A stretch of DNA of 64,000 nucleotides from Neisseria perflava (GCF_002863305.2 NZ_CP136962.1:1798001-1862000), one strand, 5' to 3'; shown: positions 53,889 through 63,090, numbered from the stretch's first letter. Numbers and translations are program-made. Notes: generated by a model not told the origin, from the letters alone.

Positions 53889-54911
53889 ATGTACAAAAAA
53901 ACCGCTTCCGTATTGATTTTAAGCACAATTCTGCTTGCCGCATGCAGCAAAGAAGAGCCCAAAGCCGCACTTGATTGCGCCCAACCGGCCACACTGCAAA
54001 ACATCCGTACCACCATCGAAGACACCCTCAAACAACAAGCGCGCTCCTTCGCCCGCAATGACAACCGCCAATTCGTCGATGCCGACAAAATCATCGCCGC
54101 CGGCCTCGAATTAGAAACCCTGCTTGAAGACCCCAAAGAAACCGAAGACGACGGCAAAGCCATCTGCCGCGCCAACCTCAAAATCCGCATTCCCGACACC
54201 ATCCTCAAAACGGCCATAGACAACAGCCCGCTGATTTACGGCAGCACCCCGTTGTCCGACATGCTCGAACAAAAACTGATGGGCAGCAACCTGACCTTTG
54301 AAAACAACACGTTCAGCACCACCCTGCTCTACACCCCCGACAAAGACGGCAAACCGGTTTTCGAAGACAATACCCTGAGTTCCACCGCCCAAACCCTTTC
54401 CGCCACCCTGCTGCCCTACGGCGTAAAAAGCATCGTCATGATAGACGGCAAACCCGTGTCCAAAGAGCAGGCCATCAAACTGCTGCAAAACCAAAACACG
54501 GAAGAGCCGCCCACCCTCAATCCGCAAGACATCCTTGAAAACAACGCCGCCAGCCAAGCCGTCGGTTTGACCGATGACGGCGACGATTCAGATTACGAAG
54601 TCCTGCGCCCCGACCATGAAACCCAACGCAACGAGCCGCCAGGCCTCAGCCAAAGCGAACTTGACAACGCGCGCGCGCAAAACCGTCAGGCGGACGGCGA
54701 GATCAACGACCTCTGGGGCGGTATGGACAGCGATGTCAAACAACAAATCCTTGGCGAGCAACGCGCCTGGATTCAAAGCAAAAAACTTAACTGCCAACAA
54801 GCAGCCGCGTCCGCAGACAACGCCGCACAAGCAGAATACCTGCGCCTGCAGTGTGAAACCCGCATGACCCGCGAGCGCACGCAATACCTGCGCGGCTATT
54901 CCATCAACTAA
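53889..54911 (+). CDS. Lipoprotein with C-terminal LprI-like domain
   Basis: 340 residues. Signal with lipobox LLAAC (lipid Cys19). Residues ~30-230 form a neisserial domain with two cysteines (LDC, AIC) and strand-rich segments; residues ~265-335 resemble LprI/DUF1311 (EINDLWGGMDSDVKQQILGEQRAWIQSKK, then paired cysteines in LNCQQAA and LQCETRMTRERTQYL). LprI domains can inhibit lysozyme. It would be anchored in the outer membrane facing the periplasm, or surface exposed. A protective role against host lysozyme is possible; not shown. Confidence 0.8.
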   Translation: MYKKTASVLILSTILLAACSKEEPKAALDCAQPATLQNIRTTIEDTLKQQARSFARNDNRQFVDADKIIAAGLELETLLEDPKETEDDGKAICRANLKIRIPDTILKTAIDNSPLIYGSTPLSDMLEQKLMGSNLTFENNTFSTTLLYTPDKDGKPVFEDNTLSSTAQTLSATLLPYGVKSIVMIDGKPVSKEQAIKLLQNQNTEEPPTLNPQDILENNAASQAVGLTDDGDDSDYEVLRPDHETQRNEPPGLSQSELDNARAQNRQADGEINDLWGGMDSDVKQQILGEQRAWIQSKKLNCQQAAASADNAAQAEYLRLQCETRMTRERTQYLRGYSIN

Positions 54912-54919
54912 AACCGATA

Positions 54920-54945
54920 AGGCCGTCTGAACATTCAGACGGCCT
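54920..54945. terminator. Inverted DUS pair
   Basis: AGGCCGTCTGAA (54920-54931) and TTCAGACGGCCT (54934-54945), only 2 bases apart, between the lipoprotein gene and sppA. Confidence 0.65.
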
Positions 54946-54965
54946 GCACGAAAGCACATTACATC

Positions 54966-55961
54966 ATGCAATACCGAATCCACCGTGAAGGCGATGCCCA
55001 AAACACACCCTCTTCCGCCTCCACTCCAGTTGACAACTGGGAGCGCAACACCCTGCGCGAAGTCCTCCTCGCCGCCTACCAAGAACAACGCCGCGCCCGC
55101 ATTTGGCGCAACATCTGGCGCGGCGTCGCCGTCCTCATCTTCCTCAGCCTGATTTTCGGCCTGGCGGAAGAAGAAGGAAAAACCACATCGGTCCAAGCCC
55201 GCAGCGAACACACCGCCGTTATCGACCTGACCGGCGAAATCGGCAACGACATCGACGACCAAGTCCAAATCCTGCGCGACAGCATGGAAGCCGCCTACGA
55301 AAACGGCAACGCCAAAGCCATCATCATCCGCGCCAACAGCCCCGGCGGTTCGCCTGTCGTGTCCAACACGGCCTTTAACGAAGTCCGCCGCCTCAAAGCC
55401 GAACACAAAGACATCCCCGTTTACCTCGTTGCCGAAGACATGTGCGCTTCCGGCTGCTACTACATTGCCGCCGCAGCCGACAAAATTTATGCCGACCCTT
55501 CCAGCATTGTCGGCAGCATCGGTGTGATCGGTGGCGGTTTCGACTTTACCGGCCTGATGGACAAAGCCGGTGTCAAACGCCGTCTGAAAACCGCCGGCAG
55601 CAACAAAGGCATGGGCGACCCTTTCACGCCTGAAACGCCGGCTCAAACCCAAATTTGGGAAAGCATGTTGGGCGATATCCACCAAGAATTCATCAAAGCC
55701 GTCAAACTCGGCCGTGGCGCAAGGTTGAAAGACAAACAGTATCCCGACGTTTTCAGCGGCCGTATTTACACCGGCAAAGAAGCCAAACAGGTCGGCCTGA
55801 TTGACGACTTCGGCAGCATTTACAGCGTCGCCCGCGATGTCGTCAAAGCCCCCGAGCTGGTCAACTACACGCCGCAAGACGATTTCAGCAAAATGCTCAG
55901 CCGCCGCTTCGGTGCGGAAGTGAAGGCCAAAGTCAAAGAAACTTTGTCTGAAATTTGGTAA
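54966..55961 (+). CDS. sppA: Signal peptide peptidase SppA (S49)
   Basis: 331 residues. N-terminal cytoplasmic part, one membrane helix (~55-72, GVAVLIFLSLIFGLA), then the S49 protease domain: IDLTGEIGNDID, ANSPGGSPVVS, catalytic Ser in EDMCASGCYYIAAAADKIYA, general base Lys in the following helix region, SSIVGSIGVIGG, GRIYTGKEAKQVGLIDD. It degrades leftover signal peptides at the inner membrane. The protein is the short, single-domain type, which works as a tetramer or octamer. Confidence 0.93.
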   Translation: MQYRIHREGDAQNTPSSASTPVDNWERNTLREVLLAAYQEQRRARIWRNIWRGVAVLIFLSLIFGLAEEEGKTTSVQARSEHTAVIDLTGEIGNDIDDQVQILRDSMEAAYENGNAKAIIIRANSPGGSPVVSNTAFNEVRRLKAEHKDIPVYLVAEDMCASGCYYIAAAADKIYADPSSIVGSIGVIGGGFDFTGLMDKAGVKRRLKTAGSNKGMGDPFTPETPAQTQIWESMLGDIHQEFIKAVKLGRGARLKDKQYPDVFSGRIYTGKEAKQVGLIDDFGSIYSVARDVVKAPELVNYTPQDDFSKMLSRRFGAEVKAKVKETLSEIW

Positions 55962-55974
55962 ACCAAAAAACTGA

Positions 55975-56017
55975 AAGGCCGTCTGAAACCCTAAACATCT
56001 GGGTTTCAGACGGCCTT
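55975..56017. terminator. Extended DUS-pair terminator
   Basis: AAGGCCGTCTGAAACCC (55975-55991) and GGGTTTCAGACGGCCTT (56001-56017), perfect 17-bp stem with 9-nt loop, behind sppA. Confidence 0.85.
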
Positions 56018-56154
56018 GTTATATATGGTTTTTACAATAAAACGCTGATTATTGTCCAAACACTCATCGGCCTCATCAAATCGGCAGATAAATATTTCCT
56101 GATGATGCTCTTACAGGAACACTTTACGCCGACAAATGATTCAACCTTTCCGCT

Positions 56155-57159
56155 TCAGACGGCCTGTTTCTGCATATTGTGCGCCATATCGAGCGCGGCG
56201 CGGACGGCGGTCATCAGGCTGCCGGAATCGGCTTTGCCCGTGCCTGCCAAGCTCAAGGCCGTGCCATGATCGACGGAGGTGCGGATAAAGGGCAGGCCGA
56301 GGGTAATGTTCACGCCTTCGCCGAAACCGGCGTATTTGAGCACCGGCAGGCCTTGGTCGTGATACATGGCGAGGACGGCATCGGCATCTTTGAGCAGGAA
56401 GGGTTGGAACACGGTATCGGCCGGATAAGGGCCGCGTGCGTCTATGCCTTCGGCCTGCAGGGCATGAAGTGCCGGAATAATGGTGTCGATTTCTTCGTGT
56501 CCCAAATGGCCGCCTTCGCCGGCGTGGGGATTGAGGCCGGTAACGAGGATGACCGGTTTGGCTATGCCGAACTTATGGCGCAGGTCGTGTTCAAGAATGC
56601 GGGTAACCGACTCGATTAAAGGCTTCGTGATGGCGGCGGAAATGTCTTTCAGCGGCAGATGGGTGGTCACCAACGCCACGCGCAGGCCGCAGCCGGTCAA
56701 CATCATGACGACTTGTTCGGTATGGCTTTTTTCGGCGAGGTATTCGGTGTGGCCGCTGAAAAAGCCGTTGCCTGCGTGGGCATCGTTGATGATGCCTTTA
56801 TGCAGCGGCGCAGTCACCATACCGGCAAACAGGCCGTCTGAAATGCCTTGATACGCTGTATCCAGCAGCCGGAGGACATACGCGGCATTGGCAGGATTGA
56901 GTTCGCCCGCCCGACATTCGGCAGCTAAGGGAATATGCAGGACTTCGAGTTCGCCCTTGGGCAACGGATCGGCCGCTTGGGTTTGAAAATTGCGCAGGAT
57001 AACGGACTTGCCGAGCTGTCCGGCCCTTTGCGCCAACAGGTTTTTATCGCACAAAACAACGGGGCGGCAAGGAAGGTCGGCGAAAGCCAAATCAAGGCAG
57101 ATGTCGGGGCCGATGCCGGCCGGTTCGCCGGAGGTGATGGCGAGGATGGGAGCAGTCAT
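56155..57159 (-). CDS. pdxA: 4-hydroxythreonine-4-phosphate dehydrogenase PdxA
   Basis: 334 residues. Family signatures: ITSGEPAGIGPD at the start, FSGHTEYLAE (metal-binding His), LVTTHLPLKDI, GLNPHAGEGGHLGHEE (second metal His) and AMYHDQGLPVLKY (third metal His). It makes the precursor for pyridoxal-5-phosphate from 4-phosphohydroxy-threonine. Its last codons (KQAV-TGA) fall inside a DUS. Confidence 0.96.
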   Translation of the reverse strand: MTAPILAITSGEPAGIGPDICLDLAFADLPCRPVVLCDKNLLAQRAGQLGKSVILRNFQTQAADPLPKGELEVLHIPLAAECRAGELNPANAAYVLRLLDTAYQGISDGLFAGMVTAPLHKGIINDAHAGNGFFSGHTEYLAEKSHTEQVVMMLTGCGLRVALVTTHLPLKDISAAITKPLIESVTRILEHDLRHKFGIAKPVILVTGLNPHAGEGGHLGHEEIDTIIPALHALQAEGIDARGPYPADTVFQPFLLKDADAVLAMYHDQGLPVLKYAGFGEGVNITLGLPFIRTSVDHGTALSLAGTGKADSGSLMTAVRAALDMAHNMQKQAV

Positions 57160-57244
57160 GGTGTTTCTCGGTATGGTTTACAGTATTTAGACAACAGTCA
57201 GGCAAAATGCCTGCCCTACTTTTGCAGATTAACACAAATACAAA

Positions 57245-57296
57245 AAGGCCGTCTGAAAACAGTTTTTGCTTGGTCAAACTGTTTTCAGACGGCCTT
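57245..57296. terminator. Very long DUS-pair terminator
   Basis: AAGGCCGTCTGAAAACAGTTT (21 bp by position 57245-57265) pairs perfectly with 57276-57296. It extends the usual DUS stem by eight pairs; it sits between the cytochrome b561 stop and the pdxA start region. Confidence 0.88.
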
Positions 57297-57316
57297 GTCT
57301 GTTTACCGTTTTATAT

Positions 57317-57847
57317 TTAAGGACGACGGCCGATCATGCGGTACAAAACGTCGTGGCCTTGAATGCGGTGGACGACGACCATGGCGATGTGGCCGGCGAC
57401 CAGCGCGAAGAGCAGCCAGCCGAGTTTGCCATGCGCCATATTGCCGAGGTTGGCCATCCATTCGATTTTTTCAGGCGAACCCTGCATCACTTGGACACCG
57501 AATACTTTCAACGGGCCGCGGCCGCTACCGTATTGGCGGATCATGCCGATAACGGGAACGGCAAGCATGAGGACGTAAAGGGCAAGGTGGCCGGCTTTGG
57601 CGGCAAAGCTGTCGGCGGCAGGACGTTTGGATGCATTGAGCAAGGCCCAAACAATGCGCACGATAATCACCAGCAGCGTGATGAAACCGATGGATTTGTG
57701 TACGCCGAAGAGTGCGCCGACCCATTCTTCGCCGTCATAAATGGTCCAGATGGCGATGGTGGTCAGGATGCCGATGAAACCGAGTACGGTCAGCCAGTGC
57801 AATGCGCGCGAGACGGTATCGTAGGTTTGGGGACGTGTAGTGGTCAT
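57317..57847 (-). CDS. Cytochrome b561 family membrane protein
   Basis: 176 residues from ATG 57847 (a longer frame to 57970 adds a stretch with no coding character). Four membrane helices carry the haem-ligand histidines of the prokaryotic b561 group: SRALHWLTVLGF, GVHKSIGF, MAHGKLGWLLFALVAGHIAMVVVH. It transfers electrons in the inner membrane between quinols or a periplasmic donor and an unidentified acceptor. Start preceded by AAGGAAAC. Confidence 0.9.
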   Translation of the reverse strand: MTTTRPQTYDTVSRALHWLTVLGFIGILTTIAIWTIYDGEEWVGALFGVHKSIGFITLLVIIVRIVWALLNASKRPAADSFAAKAGHLALYVLMLAVPVIGMIRQYGSGRGPLKVFGVQVMQGSPEKIEWMANLGNMAHGKLGWLLFALVAGHIAMVVVHRIQGHDVLYRMIGRRP

Positions 57848-58079
57848 AATGTTTCCTTGTTTTTGATTTATTTGATTTTTTGAAGCGGCGGATTGTATCA
57901 AAAATGCCCAACCAATTATGTTGCCTTTTTGAAGACATTTCGTAAATGTTTGAAAATTTTGAATAAACATCAGTTTTATCCGTCAGGCTGCCCAGGCCGT
58001 CTGAAAACAAGGGCAGGAATACCACCTTCTGCGCCGAACTCGGGCTAAAATAGGCGTTTTTATTCTCGGGTACGCATCG

Positions 58080-59609
58080 ATGCAGGTTTGGATTCGGCGG
58101 TGTGCGCTGTTGCTGCTGCCTTTGGGTTTCTTGGCGGTCATGGTGGCCGCGCCTTTGCTGTCGCTGGCGTTTTACGACGGCGAGGGCGCTTGGGCGGAAG
58201 TGGTGGCTGATGACTATATGCGCCTGCGCTTAGGCTGGACGGTAGCGCAGGCGGTTTTGACCTGCGTCTTGGTTACAGCTTTGGGCGTGCCTGCGGCGTG
58301 GGTGCTGGCGCGGATGGATTTTGCCGGACGGCGTATGGTTTTGCGTCTGCTGATGCTGCCTTTCGTGATGCCGACTTTGGTGGCGGGCATGGGCGTGCTG
58401 GCCTTGTTCGGCGCACACGGCATGCTGGCGGCAGGTTGGCAGGACACGCCGTGGCTGCTGATTTACGGCAATGTGTTTTTCAACCTGCCGGTTTTGGTGC
58501 GCTCGGCGTATCAGGGATTTGTGCGCGTGCCGCAGGCACGGTTGCTCTCGGCGCAATCGTTGGGCGCGGATGCGTGGCGGCGGTTTGTCTGGGTCGAATG
58601 GCCGGTGGTGCGCGCGTGGGTCGCCGGCGGCGCGTGCTTGGTGTTTTTATATTGTTTTTCAGGCTTCGGACTGGCCTTGCTGCTCGGCGGCGAACGTTTT
58701 GCAACGGTGGAAGTGGAAATCTACCGGCTGGTGGCGTACGAGTTGGACATGGCGCGTGCGTCGGTGTTGGTGTGGCTGGTGCTGGTGGCTACGGCGGCGG
58801 CCGGCGGTTTGTATGCGTATTGGAGTAAGCGCGTGGCGGTGGATAAATCAGTCTCGCCTTTACCTCCGCGCGCGCCGGTACGGGCTTGGGAAAAATGGCT
58901 GACGGCAACGGTATTGGCCATGTTGGTGCTGTGCTGCCTGCTGCCTTTGGCGGCGGTATGGCTCAAGGCAGCAGCGGCAGGCTCTTCGTGGGCGGTTTTG
59001 CTGGAAGCGCAAACGTGGGCGGCTGCGTGGAACACGATCCGTTTCTCTGCGGCAGCGGTGGCGGCGGCGACGGTTTTGGGCGTGCTGTATGCGGCGGCGG
59101 CACGGCAAATGGCGTGGTTGCGCGCGCTGATGTTTTTGCCGTTTATGGTGTCGCCCGTGTGCATCGCGTTTGGCGTATTGCTGCTCTATCCGCAATGGAC
59201 GGCTTCGCTGTGGCTGCTGACGGCGACTTATGCGCTGTTGGCGTATCCGTTTGTGGCCAAAGACGTACTGGCCGCGTGGGACGGTTTGCCCAAAGATTAC
59301 GCGGCGGCGGCGCGCACCATGGGCGCAAACTGTTTTCAGACGGCCTGTTATGTAACCGCGCCTTTATTGAAACCGGCCTTGCGGCGCGGTCTGACTTTGG
59401 CTTCAGCAACGTGTATCGGCGAATTTGCGGCCACATTATTCCTGTCGCGTCCCGAATGGCAGACGCTGACCACTTTGATTTACGATTATCTCGGACGCGC
59501 CGGTGCGGACAATTACGGACGGGCGATGGTGTTGACGGCGGTATTGACCGCTTTGGCTTTGACGGCATTTTTGCTGGTGGACGAAGCGGAAGGGCAAAAG
59601 GCCGTCTGA
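58080..59609 (+). CDS. thiP: ThiP-type ABC transporter permease
   Basis: 509 residues, two fused permease halves of about six membrane helices each. The EAA-type loops read YQGFVRVPQARLLSAQSLGADAW in the first half and WDGLPKDYAAAARTMGANCF in the second. This fused form is typical of ThiP (thiamine) and of FbpB-type iron permeases; the overall sequence looks ThiP-like. No binding protein or ATPase gene is adjacent. Ends KAV-TGA inside a DUS. GC-rich and without hairpin at the end, unlike the neighbours. Confidence 0.82.
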   Translation: MQVWIRRCALLLLPLGFLAVMVAAPLLSLAFYDGEGAWAEVVADDYMRLRLGWTVAQAVLTCVLVTALGVPAAWVLARMDFAGRRMVLRLLMLPFVMPTLVAGMGVLALFGAHGMLAAGWQDTPWLLIYGNVFFNLPVLVRSAYQGFVRVPQARLLSAQSLGADAWRRFVWVEWPVVRAWVAGGACLVFLYCFSGFGLALLLGGERFATVEVEIYRLVAYELDMARASVLVWLVLVATAAAGGLYAYWSKRVAVDKSVSPLPPRAPVRAWEKWLTATVLAMLVLCCLLPLAAVWLKAAAAGSSWAVLLEAQTWAAAWNTIRFSAAAVAAATVLGVLYAAAARQMAWLRALMFLPFMVSPVCIAFGVLLLYPQWTASLWLLTATYALLAYPFVAKDVLAAWDGLPKDYAAAARTMGANCFQTACYVTAPLLKPALRRGLTLASATCIGEFAATLFLSRPEWQTLTTLIYDYLGRAGADNYGRAMVLTAVLTALALTAFLLVDEAEGQKAV

Positions 59610-59663
59610 ACGTAGTCTGCTCAAATTCCCTTCGCTTTCACTACACTATTGCCGCGCCTTGTA

Positions 59664-59692
59664 TCGAAAATTGATTGAATCCGCTATATAAT
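59664..59692 (+). promoter_or_regulatory. Predicted promoter of hpt
   Basis: TCGAAA (59664-59669), 17-bp spacer, TATAAT (59687-59692), 31 bases before the hpt ATG. Confidence 0.6.
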
Positions 59693-59723
59693 TTGTTTTT
59701 AACCGCACTCAACACGACCTATC

Positions 59724-60287
59724 ATGACCGACTTAGAAACCAAACGCCTTGAAACCCAAGCCATGCTGGACAATGCCGACTTGCTGTTTGACCAAGAACA
59801 ATGCCGCGCGGCCTTGCAAAAAGTTGCTGACGACATCACCCGCGACTTGGGCGACAAATACCCCCTGCTCTTGCCTGTCATGGGTGGTGCGGTAGTGTTT
59901 ACAGGGCAGCTGCTGCCGCTGTTACGCTTTCCTTTGGACTTTGACTACGTCCACGTTTCCCGCTACGGCGACAAACTCGCAGGCGGCGCGTTCAACTGGA
60001 AACGCATGCCCGACCCCGAGCAAATCAAAGGCCGTCATGTAATCGTTTTGGACGATATTTTAGACGAAGGCCACACCATGGCCGCCATTCAGGAAAAACT
60101 GTTGGAAATGGGCGCGGCAAGCTGCCGTGCGGCCGTATTTGCCAACAAGCTGATCGACAAAGAAAAACCGACCAAAGCCGACTATATCGGTTTAGACGTG
60201 CCCAACCGCTACGTCTTCGGCTACGGCATGGATGCCGCCGGCTGCTGGCGCAACCTCGGCGAAATCTACGCCTTAAACAACAAATAA
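59724..60287 (+). CDS. hpt: Hypoxanthine-guanine phosphoribosyltransferase family protein
   Basis: 187 residues. PRPP-binding loop VIVLDDILDEGHTMAAI (~residues 109-125) and flanking LPVMGGAVVFTGQLLP and FDYVHVSRYG segments fit HPRT; C-terminal DYIGLDVPNRYVFGYGMD matches the purine-binding part. It salvages hypoxanthine or guanine to IMP or GMP in the cytoplasm. Closed by an inverted DUS pair. Confidence 0.93.
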   Translation: MTDLETKRLETQAMLDNADLLFDQEQCRAALQKVADDITRDLGDKYPLLLPVMGGAVVFTGQLLPLLRFPLDFDYVHVSRYGDKLAGGAFNWKRMPDPEQIKGRHVIVLDDILDEGHTMAAIQEKLLEMGAASCRAAVFANKLIDKEKPTKADYIGLDVPNRYVFGYGMDAAGCWRNLGEIYALNNK

Positions 60288-60292
60288 AACCA

Positions 60293-60321
60293 AGGCCGTC
60301 TGAAAGGTTTTCAGACGGCCT
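60293..60321. terminator. Inverted DUS-pair terminator
   Basis: AGGCCGTCTGAAA (60293-60305) and TTTCAGACGGCCT (60309-60321), 13-bp stem, 3-nt gap, between hpt and the PTS genes. Confidence 0.75.
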
Positions 60322-60344
60322 CAAACCAACACTAGGAACACATC

Positions 60345-60782
60345 ATGATCGGCCTGCTTATCATCACGCACGAAACCATAGGCGAAGCCTACCAAGGGCT
60401 GACCCACCATTTCTTCCCCAACGGCTTTCCCGAAAACGTCCGTATTCTCGGCGTTCAGCCCAATGAAGACCAAAACGACATCATCAACAACGCCATCGCC
60501 GCCTTGCAGGAATTTCCCGACAACCGCGGCGTACTGATCATGACCGACATCTTCGGCGCCACCCCGTGCAACGCCGCACGCCGGCTGGTGCGCGAAAACA
60601 AATCCGCCATCCTGACCGGCCTCAACGCCCCGATGATGATTAAAGCCATCCAATACTCATCACAAGCCGAAAACCTCTCCGACTTCACCGAAACCGTCAA
60701 AGAAGCCGCCATCCGGGGCATTTTCGCCATTACATCCGCACCCGAAGACCTGGTGTGCAAAGAAACGGCTAAGGCCGTCTGA
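60345..60782 (+). CDS. PTS EIIA component, mannose/sorbose class
   Basis: 145 residues with the EIIA-Man fold: LLIITHETIGEAY with the phosphorylated His9, then VLIMTDIFGATPCNAARRL (D-[IL]-x-G-[GA]-[ST]-P) and IL-[TG]-G-LNAPM. It accepts phosphate from HPr. With HPr and EI next door but no membrane EIIC/EIID, this is the incomplete, likely regulatory PTS known in Neisseria. Ends KAV-TGA within a DUS. Confidence 0.92.
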   Translation: MIGLLIITHETIGEAYQGLTHHFFPNGFPENVRILGVQPNEDQNDIINNAIAALQEFPDNRGVLIMTDIFGATPCNAARRLVRENKSAILTGLNAPMMIKAIQYSSQAENLSDFTETVKEAAIRGIFAITSAPEDLVCKETAKAV

Positions 60783-60815
60783 AAACATTCACTTTACAAC
60801 CATTAGGGGACATCC

Positions 60816-61085
60816 ATGCTCAAACAAGAAATCGAAATCATCAACAAACTCGGCCTGCACGCGCGCGCCTCCAGCAAATTCACCCAAACCGCCTCCCAAT
60901 TCCAAAGCGAAGTCTGGGTCACCAAAAACGGCAACCGTGTCAACGGCAAAAGCATCATGGGCCTGATGATGCTGGCCGCCGCCAAAGGCACCGTGATTGA
61001 GCTGGAAACAGACGGCGCAGACGAAGCCGCCGCCATGCAGGCATTGACCGACCTCATCAACGACTACTTCGGCGAGGGCGAATAA
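60816..61085 (+). CDS. ptsH: HPr phosphocarrier protein
   Basis: 89 residues. Active-site His15 in KLGLHARASSKF and regulatory Ser46 in NGKSIMGLMML are both present. Ser46 in a Gram-negative HPr fits control by an HPr kinase/phosphorylase, which is found elsewhere in neisserial genomes. Preceded by AGGGGACA. TAATG overlap with ptsI. Confidence 0.96.
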   Translation: MLKQEIEIINKLGLHARASSKFTQTASQFQSEVWVTKNGNRVNGKSIMGLMMLAAAKGTVIELETDGADEAAAMQALTDLINDYFGEGE

Positions 61086-62848
61086 TGAGCATCGTCCTAC
61101 ACGGTGTGGCCGCAGGCAAAGGCATTGCCATCGGCCACGCCCACCTCATCACGCGCGGCGCGGCGGAAGTTCCCCAATACGACATCGATCCCGACAAGCT
61201 CGAGGCCGAAGTCGCCCGTTTCGACAACGCCATCAAAGCCACGCGCAAAGAATTGGAACAGCTGCGCGGTGCGATTCCCGAAAATGCCCCGACCGAATTG
61301 GGCGCGTTCATCTCCCTGCACCTCATGCTGCTGACCGACGTCACCCTCTCGCGCGAACCCATCGACATTTTGCGCGAACAGAAAATCAACGCCGAATGGG
61401 CATTGAAACAACAAAGCGACAAACTCGCCGCCCAGTTTGACAGCATCGACGACGACTACCTGCGCGAACGCAAACAGGACATGCTCCAAGTCGTCCGCCG
61501 CATCCACAACAACCTTGTCGGACAAAGCAACGAAATCAACCTCGCCGGCAACCTGTTTGACGACACCGTCCTCATCGCGCACGACCTCTCGCCTGCCGAT
61601 ACCGTATTGTTCAAAGAGCAGCACATTACCGCCTTCGTAACCGATGCCGGCGGCCCGACCAGCCACACCGCCATCTTAGGCCGCAGCCTCGACATCCCGT
61701 CCGTCATCGGCCTGCACAACGCCCGCAAACTCATTACCGAAAACGAAATCGTCATCGTCGACGGCATCAACGGCATCCTCATCATCGACCCCGACGAAGT
61801 CGTCCTCAACGAATACCGCCGCCTCGCCCGCGAATACCGCAGCCACAAGCGCGAACTCAACAAAATCAAAAAAACCGCCGCCACCACGGCCGACGGCATC
61901 AACATCGAACTTTTGGCCAACATCGAATCCGCCGAAGACATCAAAGCCCTGCACAACTTCGGCGCAGACGGCGTCGGCCTGTTCCGCAGCGAATTTCTTT
62001 ATCTCAACCGCGACAACATGCCGACCGAAGACGAACAATACGAAGTCTATGCCGGCATTGTCAAAAAACTCAAAGGCAAAAACATCACCATCCGCACCGT
62101 CGATTTGGGTGTCGATAAAAATCCGCGCTGGTTCGGCCAAAACAGCACACCCAACGGCAGCCTCAACCCCGCGCTCGGACTGACCGGCATCCGTTTGTGC
62201 CTCGCCGAGCCGGTCATGTTCCGCACCCAAATGCGCGCCATCCTCCGCGCCGCCGCCCACGGCCCCGTGCGCATGATGTGGCCGATGATTACATCCATTT
62301 CCGAAGTGCGCCAATGCCTTATCCATCTGGACACGGCCCAACGCCAGCTGACCGAACGCGGCGAAACCTTCGGCCCGGTCAGCATCGGCTGCATGATCGA
62401 AATCCCGTCCGCCGCCATGACCGTCGGCAGCATCCTCAAGCTCGTCGACTTCGTTTCCATCGGTACCAACGACCTGATTCAATACCTCCTGTCGGTCGAC
62501 CGCGGCGACGACAGCGTCAGCCACCTCTACCAACCCGGCCACCCTGCCGTCCTCAAAACGCTGCAACACATCATCCGCACGGCAAACCGTATGGAAAAAG
62601 GCGTCTCCATCTGCGGCGAAATGGCCGGCGATACCGTCTTCACCCGCCTATTGCTCGGCATGGGCCTGCGCCGATTCTCCATGAACCCCAACAACCTGCT
62701 TTCGGTTAAAAACATCATCCTGCACAGCCACACCGGCCATCTCGAAAACGATGCCGCCAAAATCCTGCGCTGCGAAGACCCGGAAAAAGCCGAAAAACTG
62801 ATTAAAATCCTCAACCAAAGCGAACAGGCGGAATCACAGGCCGTCTGA
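61085..62848 (+). CDS. ptsI: PTS enzyme I
   Basis: 587 residues. The phosphorylated His194 lies in GGPTSHTAILGRSLDIPSV; the PEP-binding C-terminal barrel shows GVGLFRSEFLYLNRD, LNPALGLTGIRLCL, MIEIPSAAM, FVSIGTNDLIQYLLSVDR and the Cys in SICGEMAGD. It passes phosphate from PEP to HPr. Last codons QAV-TGA are part of a DUS. A GC-rich terminator follows. Confidence 0.97.
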   Translation: MSIVLHGVAAGKGIAIGHAHLITRGAAEVPQYDIDPDKLEAEVARFDNAIKATRKELEQLRGAIPENAPTELGAFISLHLMLLTDVTLSREPIDILREQKINAEWALKQQSDKLAAQFDSIDDDYLRERKQDMLQVVRRIHNNLVGQSNEINLAGNLFDDTVLIAHDLSPADTVLFKEQHITAFVTDAGGPTSHTAILGRSLDIPSVIGLHNARKLITENEIVIVDGINGILIIDPDEVVLNEYRRLAREYRSHKRELNKIKKTAATTADGINIELLANIESAEDIKALHNFGADGVGLFRSEFLYLNRDNMPTEDEQYEVYAGIVKKLKGKNITIRTVDLGVDKNPRWFGQNSTPNGSLNPALGLTGIRLCLAEPVMFRTQMRAILRAAAHGPVRMMWPMITSISEVRQCLIHLDTAQRQLTERGETFGPVSIGCMIEIPSAAMTVGSILKLVDFVSIGTNDLIQYLLSVDRGDDSVSHLYQPGHPAVLKTLQHIIRTANRMEKGVSICGEMAGDTVFTRLLLGMGLRRFSMNPNNLLSVKNIILHSHTGHLENDAAKILRCEDPEKAEKLIKILNQSEQAESQAV

Positions 62849-62854
62849 ATCTCT

Positions 62855-62887
62855 AAAAAGGGCCGTGTTTCGATACACGCCCTTTTT
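62855..62887 (+). terminator. Rho-independent terminator of the PTS operon
   Basis: AAAAAGGGCCGTGT (62855-62868) pairs with ACACGCCCTTTTT (62875-62887) with one bulged C; T-tail follows. Confidence 0.85.
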
Positions 62888-63051
62888 ATTCGTCCCCATT
62901 TTTAGTTTATGCCCGATTCTCCCTCAAGCCCTCTTCTTCCCTATTTCGCCATTTCAAAAACCAACCTTTTTCACTTTTCCCAAACACTGCTTACAGGCCG
63001 TCTGAAAAATATAAGGCGCAAGTGAAATAAAAGCTTTTATGCCTACACCAA

Positions 63052-63090
63052 AGGCCGTCTGAACCCCGATTACAAGGTTTCAGACGGCCT
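63052..63090. terminator. Inverted DUS pair
   Basis: AGGCCGTCTGAA (63052-63063) and TTCAGACGGCCT (63079-63090), 15-nt loop, in the middle of the gene-free region. Confidence 0.6.

Noticed and set aside
52659..55877. Long antisense frames opposite gltS (396 codons) and the LprI-like/sppA genes (429 codons)
   Set aside because: They are shadows caused by the codon bias of GC-rich genes; the sense strands encode clear GltS, LprI-like and SppA proteins.
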